The notes below the pieces were generated by a model, which saw only the letters and a list, made by a program, of their open reading frames with translations, was not told the origin of the DNA and made no database searches. Positions 6,943 to 9,520 of a stretch of DNA of 9,520 nucleotides are shown here, piece after piece. The DNA is from Candidatus Delongbacteria bacterium (GTDB taxonomy: Bacteria > CAIWAD01 > BS150m-G50). The stretch is taken from contig JADHUQ010000089.1 of the NCBI GenBank assembly GCA_016784425.1, forward strand, positions 1-9,520, written 5' to 3'. Made by a program: the position numbers and the translations under genes. Every line of letters starts with the position of its first letter. The first letter of the stretch is position 1.

Positions 6943-7009
6943 AATAGTGCAATTAACGAATAGTGCCGTCACCAGTCAAGATTTTCAATAATAACACAAT
7001 GGCACTGTT
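6943..7009 (-). repeat. Three related 8-9 bp repeats around a candidate promoter
   Basis: On the minus strand GCACTATT occurs twice as a direct repeat (6966-6959 and 6950-6943), with a 16-bp period. A third, inverted copy with one mismatch (AACAGTGCC, 7009-7001) lies upstream and could pair with GGCACTATT at 6967-6959. The repeats flank and overlap a candidate -35/-10 pair. They could be operator sites for a regulator of the lipoprotein gene. The repeats are seen directly; their function is inference, and short repeats can arise by chance. Confidence 0.45.
6951..6979 (-). promoter_or_regulatory. Weak candidate promoter for the lipoprotein gene
   Basis: TTGACT (6979-6974) matches five of six -35 bases, and 17 bp later TTAATT (6956-6951) matches only three of six -10 bases. 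It would leave a leader of roughly 115 nt before the lipoprotein ATG. The poor -10 box keeps this low; an activator at the adjacent repeats could compensate. Confidence 0.3.
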
Positions 7010-7016
7010 ATATCAT

Positions 7017-8795
7017 TTATTCCTTTTTGCCGCTCTCCGGAGGTTCGATCGTCCGGATATGGAGCTCCTCCAGTTGTTGCTGGCTGACAGTGGTTGGCGC
7101 GTCATCCATCAGGGAATAAGCCGCGTTCGTCTTGGGGAAAGCGATCACATGCTTGATGTTGGTCTCCCCGGTCAGCAGCATTACCAGACGGTCGAAACCA
7201 AAGGCGATCCCGCCATGCGGGGGTACGCCGTACTCGAAGGCTCGCAGCAGAAAGCCGAACTTCGCTTCCGCTTCCTGCGGGGAAATCTGCAACAGCTCGA
7301 AGACTTTTTCCTGCATTTCACGCTCGGAAATCCGGATTGAGCCGCCGGCAACTTCATAGCCGTCGATAACCAGATCATAGGCGCGGGAATGCAGCTGCTC
7401 CAGCGGGACACCCTGTTCCAACTCGTTTTTATCCGGTTGGGTGAACGGATGATGGGCAGCTACCAGCCGTTTATCCTCCTCGGAGTAATCGAACATAGGG
7501 AAATTTATCACCCAGGTTATCGCCGGCCGGGAACGGTCGATCAGTTCCAGCTCTGTCGCGAACTTCACCCGCAGGTGTCCCAGCACCTTGGCGGTGAGTG
7601 GTGGTTCCCCCGCCCCCAGAATCAGCAGATCACCAACCTCCCCCTGGAGCAGATCGGCCACCTGCTGTAATGTTTCCGTACCGGTGAACTTGGCTATACT
7701 GGAATTGATCCCCTCCGGTGTCAGCTTGATGACGGTGACACCGGGGACACCGAGATGCTTTACATAGTCGTTGAGCGCGTCGATTTTTTTGCGGGAAAAA
7801 TCCGCCGCAGCGCCAGGTACCCGGATACCCCGGATCACTCCGCCGGTTGCCAGGATCTGCTCGAAGAGGGTAAAACCGCAATCCTGGAACAGCTCGGAAA
7901 GCTCAACAATTTCCATCCCGAAACGCAGATCCGGTTTGTCGGTACCGAACCGCTGCAAAGCCTCCTCCCAGGTGATACGGGGAAAAGGTGTGGGGATTTC
8001 AATCTGCCGAATTTCGCGGTAGACCCGCTTTACCAGACCCTCGACGATGTTGAAAACATCCTCCTCCTCAACGAAGGACATCTCGAGATCGATCTGGGTG
8101 AATTCCGGTTGACGGTCACTTCGCAGATCCTCATCGCGGAAACACTTGACGATCTGGAAATAGCGGTCCAGACCGGCCACCATCAACAGCTGTTTGTAGG
8201 TTTGCGGTGATTGCGGCAGCGCAAAGAAACAGCCCGGGTGAATCCGACTGGGAACCAGGTAATCACGCGCCCCCTCCGGGGTTGACTTCATCAATACCGG
8301 TGTTTCCACTTCGATAAAATCCTGTTCAGACAGGTAGTTGCGGGAGATAAGCGACAGTTGATGACGTACCTGCATATTGTGGAGCATGCGGGGTCGGCGC
8401 AGGTCGAGATAACGGTACTTTAAACGGGCTTCCTCGGATATCTCTTCATCGTCACGGATGAGAAACGGCAGCGGTTTGGCCCGGTTGAGCAGCTTGAGGG
8501 CGGTAACGCGAACCTCTATCTCACCGGTGGCCATAGCGGGATTGGCCTGCCCTTCGGGGCGTGCGCGGACTTCCCCTTCCAGCTGCAGGACATCCTCCAT
8601 GTGGAGGGTGGCCGCCAATTCGTGCAGTTCGGTGGTTTCCGGCTCCACCACTACCTGGGTGAGACCGTAGCGATCGCGCAGGTTGAGAAAGATGAGCCCG
8701 CCCAGATCGCGACTGCGGTTGATCCAGCCGGCCAACTGCACGCTGCGTCCGATATCGGTGACACGCAGTTGACCACAATTTTCAGTTCTGAGCAT
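7017..8795 (-). CDS. aspS: Aspartyl-tRNA synthetase
   Basis: This 592-residue protein is a complete bacterial-type class II AspRS, which charges tRNA-Asp (and in some bacteria tRNA-Asn) in the cytosol. The N-terminal OB-fold anticodon domain spans about 1-105. The catalytic core follows, with the flipping-loop region near 170-182 (S-T-P-E-G-A-R-D-Y), motif 2 F-R-D-E-D-L-R-S-D-R at 219-228 and the adjacent Q-P-E-F-T-Q-I-D. The bacterial GAD insertion is at about 290-420. Motif 3, G-G-I-A-F-G-F-D-R-L, is at 528-537. Residue 31 is Leu in R-D-L-G-G, as in discriminating enzymes, where non-discriminating enzymes usually have His. Residue 82 is Gly, as in non-discriminating ones. So tRNA specificity cannot be called from these two sites. 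The ATG at 8795 has GGAG 6 nt upstream. It follows cvpA after 50 bp with no terminator seen, so the two are probably cotranscribed. Confidence 0.97.
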   Translation of the reverse strand: MLRTENCGQLRVTDIGRSVQLAGWINRSRDLGGLIFLNLRDRYGLTQVVVEPETTELHELAATLHMEDVLQLEGEVRARPEGQANPAMATGEIEVRVTALKLLNRAKPLPFLIRDDEEISEEARLKYRYLDLRRPRMLHNMQVRHQLSLISRNYLSEQDFIEVETPVLMKSTPEGARDYLVPSRIHPGCFFALPQSPQTYKQLLMVAGLDRYFQIVKCFRDEDLRSDRQPEFTQIDLEMSFVEEEDVFNIVEGLVKRVYREIRQIEIPTPFPRITWEEALQRFGTDKPDLRFGMEIVELSELFQDCGFTLFEQILATGGVIRGIRVPGAAADFSRKKIDALNDYVKHLGVPGVTVIKLTPEGINSSIAKFTGTETLQQVADLLQGEVGDLLILGAGEPPLTAKVLGHLRVKFATELELIDRSRPAITWVINFPMFDYSEEDKRLVAAHHPFTQPDKNELEQGVPLEQLHSRAYDLVIDGYEVAGGSIRISEREMQEKVFELLQISPQEAEAKFGFLLRAFEYGVPPHGGIAFGFDRLVMLLTGETNIKHVIAFPKTNAAYSLMDDAPTTVSQQQLEELHIRTIEPPESGKKE

Positions 8796-8845
8796 AAGGT
8801 CTCCAGTCAGACAATCCGGTAAGGTCGTAATCCGATTAGGATCGA

Positions 8846-9325
8846 TTATATGGTACTGGCAGTCACCAGACCCAGCCAGGGGGCGACCAACGTCGCCGCC
8901 ACATCCACCACCTTGAGCAGCAGGGAGCGGTTCAGCAGCAGCTGCAACTGGTTATCACTATCGAGCAGGCGGGTAAGCAAAAGAAAGATCAGCAACAGTA
9001 CCGCCCACTTGAACAGACCTGCCAGCAGACCGGACCAGCCGGGTCGTTCAGTTCGCTGCTTCCCCACCCGCTTGGCCTGCCAGTATTCGAGCAGCAGCCC
9101 CAACAGCAGGGTGCAGATCAGAAACAGTGCTAACAGCAGGGTGAGCCGCAGCAGGGGGGACCAGGCCGCCAACGGCTCCTGAAGCAGCCCCTGCCAGATG
9201 AAACCGGCGGCCGTCATCGCGACCACCATGACTGCCAGTTGCTGCCAGGCGACAGCACCGCGACGATAGCCCTCCCAGCAATACCAACCAAGCCAGAGTA
9301 AAAGCAGCCAGTCAATCCAGTGCAT
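8846..9325 (-). CDS. CvpA family membrane protein
   Basis: This 159-residue protein fits the CvpA (colicin V production) family of inner-membrane proteins of about 160-180 residues. Hydrophobic segments lie at about 4-18, 27-47, 56-79 and 98-121, with a basic loop (Lys/Arg-rich, about 82-94) between the third and fourth. The opening M-H-W-I-D-W and the Y-R-R-G-A pattern after TM1 are typical. The start at 9325 is chosen because it gives the family N-terminus and has GGA just upstream. The longer frame to 9391 would add 22 hydrophilic residues and run into the rpsU terminator. The family's biochemical role is unclear; envelope integrity functions have been proposed. Identification rests on topology and N-terminal pattern rather than on strong motifs. 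Confidence 0.8.
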   Translation of the reverse strand: MHWIDWLLLLWLGWYCWEGYRRGAVAWQQLAVMVVAMTAAGFIWQGLLQEPLAAWSPLLRLTLLLALFLICTLLLGLLLEYWQAKRVGKQRTERPGWSGLLAGLFKWAVLLLIFLLLTRLLDSDNQLQLLLNRSLLLKVVDVAATLVAPWLGLVTASTI

Positions 9326-9385
9326 TTTTCCGGGAGTGTTTGTTACAGGGTTCAAGCGGGGCGCTGCAGAGCGAACGCCGCAGGT

Positions 9386-9416
9386 AAACAAAAAGCCCCC
9401 CGCTGTGGGGGGGGCT
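9386..9416 (-). terminator. Intrinsic terminator of rpsU
   Basis: Two nt after the rpsU stop, an 8-bp stem (AGCCCCCC pairing with GGGGGGCT, 9416-9409 with 9401-9394) with a 7-nt loop is followed by TTTTTGTTT. This is a classic Rho-independent terminator on the minus strand; the plus strand has no matching T-run. It separates rpsU from cvpA, although read-through could still feed the downstream genes. Confidence 0.88.
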
Positions 9417-9418
9417 CC

Positions 9419-9520
9419 TTAGCGATTCATAAGTCTATTCAGTTTACGGTACTTCCGGCGAGCAGCATTGTCCTGGCGCTTTTTTGTTTCTGAGGGTTTC
9501 TCAAAGCGCTGGTGTTTGCG
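9419..9520 (-). CDS. rpsU: 30S ribosomal protein S21, C-terminal part (start beyond window)
   Basis: The last 33 codons and the TAA stop are inside the window; the 5' half lies beyond the right edge. The sequence contains the S21 hallmark R-F-E-K-P-S followed by a very basic tail rich in Lys and Arg (K-K-R, A-R-R-K-Y-R-K, ending L-M-N-R). S21 is a small 30S subunit protein near the anti-Shine-Dalgarno region that helps initiation. The tail is longer than the short E. coli-type ending, as in many S21 proteins from other phyla. A terminator follows immediately. Confidence 0.9.
   Translation of the reverse strand, partial: RKHQRFEKPSETKKRQDNAARRKYRKLNRLMNR

Noticed and set aside
6829..6972. Upstream extension of the lipoprotein frame to 6972
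   Set aside because: It lacks a ribosome site and would bury the lipoprotein signal peptide inside the protein; the AGGAGG-ATG at 6828 is far better.
6991..7011. Possible terminator after aspS (ATAACA/TGTTAT inverted repeat)
   Set aside because: The stem is only 6 bp, AT-rich, with a 9-nt loop and no real T-run after it; too weak to call a terminator.
8845..8850. TATAAT hexamer overlapping the cvpA stop as an aspS promoter
   Set aside because: No acceptable -35 lies 16-18 bp upstream and there is no extended -10; it arises from the coding sequence end plus the stop codon.
1..9520. CRISPR array, transposon, tRNA or riboswitch
   Set aside because: Reading the window I saw no regularly spaced repeats, transposase-like frames, cloverleaf sequences or long structured leaders; no intergenic gap exceeds about 190 bp.

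Overview
All genes in this window lie on the minus strand, so transcription runs from the high-numbered end to the low-numbered end. The content is mostly conserved bacterial housekeeping: ribosomal protein S21 (C-terminal end only), a CvpA-family membrane protein, aspartyl-tRNA synthetase, a small coiled-coil lipoprotein, PhoH, a 7TM-HD (PgpH-like) membrane protein, YbeY, a CorC/CNNM membrane protein, an unrecognised 189-residue protein, and the first 343 codons of a secreted metallophosphoesterase. A lipoprotein with a clear lipobox points to a didermic (Gram-negative) bacterium. The run phoH, 7TM-HD gene, ybeY, corC resembles clusters I recall from Deltaproteobacteria such as the Desulfuromonadales. 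That placement is an inference from gene order and cannot be proved here.

Layout, in transcription order. (1) 9520-9419 is the end of rpsU, followed at once by a textbook intrinsic terminator. (2) 9325-7017 holds cvpA and aspS, 50 bp apart. (3) 7016-6829 is a 188-bp intergenic region with a weak candidate promoter and three related 8-9 bp repeats. It is followed by an 89-residue lipoprotein gene (6828-6559). (4) A promoter-like TTTACC/TATAAT pair precedes phoH (6502). From phoH to the 189-residue gene (ending at 1117) the genes are packed with overlaps (phoH/7TM-HD 14 bp, ybeY/corC TGATG, corC/189-aa gene 17 bp) and one 15-bp gap, so they look like one translationally coupled operon. (5) A strong stem-loop without a U-tract follows this operon. 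After it comes a secreted phosphoesterase gene that runs off the left edge.

YbeY (rRNA maturation) and PhoH (NTPase) are a classic pair linked to RNA and ribosome quality control. The 7TM-HD protein belongs to a family of cyclic-di-AMP phosphodiesterases, and CorC/CNNM proteins are linked to Mg2+/Co2+ handling. RNA metabolism, nucleotide signalling and metal homeostasis are thus co-expressed.

I found no mobile element, CRISPR array, tRNA, rRNA or riboswitch, and no clearly new multi-gene system. The best lead is the HD domain of the 7TM-HD protein. It has lost the His of the HD pair (now Arg-Asp) and the upstream His-His pair (now Gln-Arg) but keeps the second-site ligands. Secondary leads are an Asp-for-His change at the third YbeY metal ligand, the unrecognised 189-residue protein coupled to corC, and the repeat cluster upstream of the lipoprotein gene.
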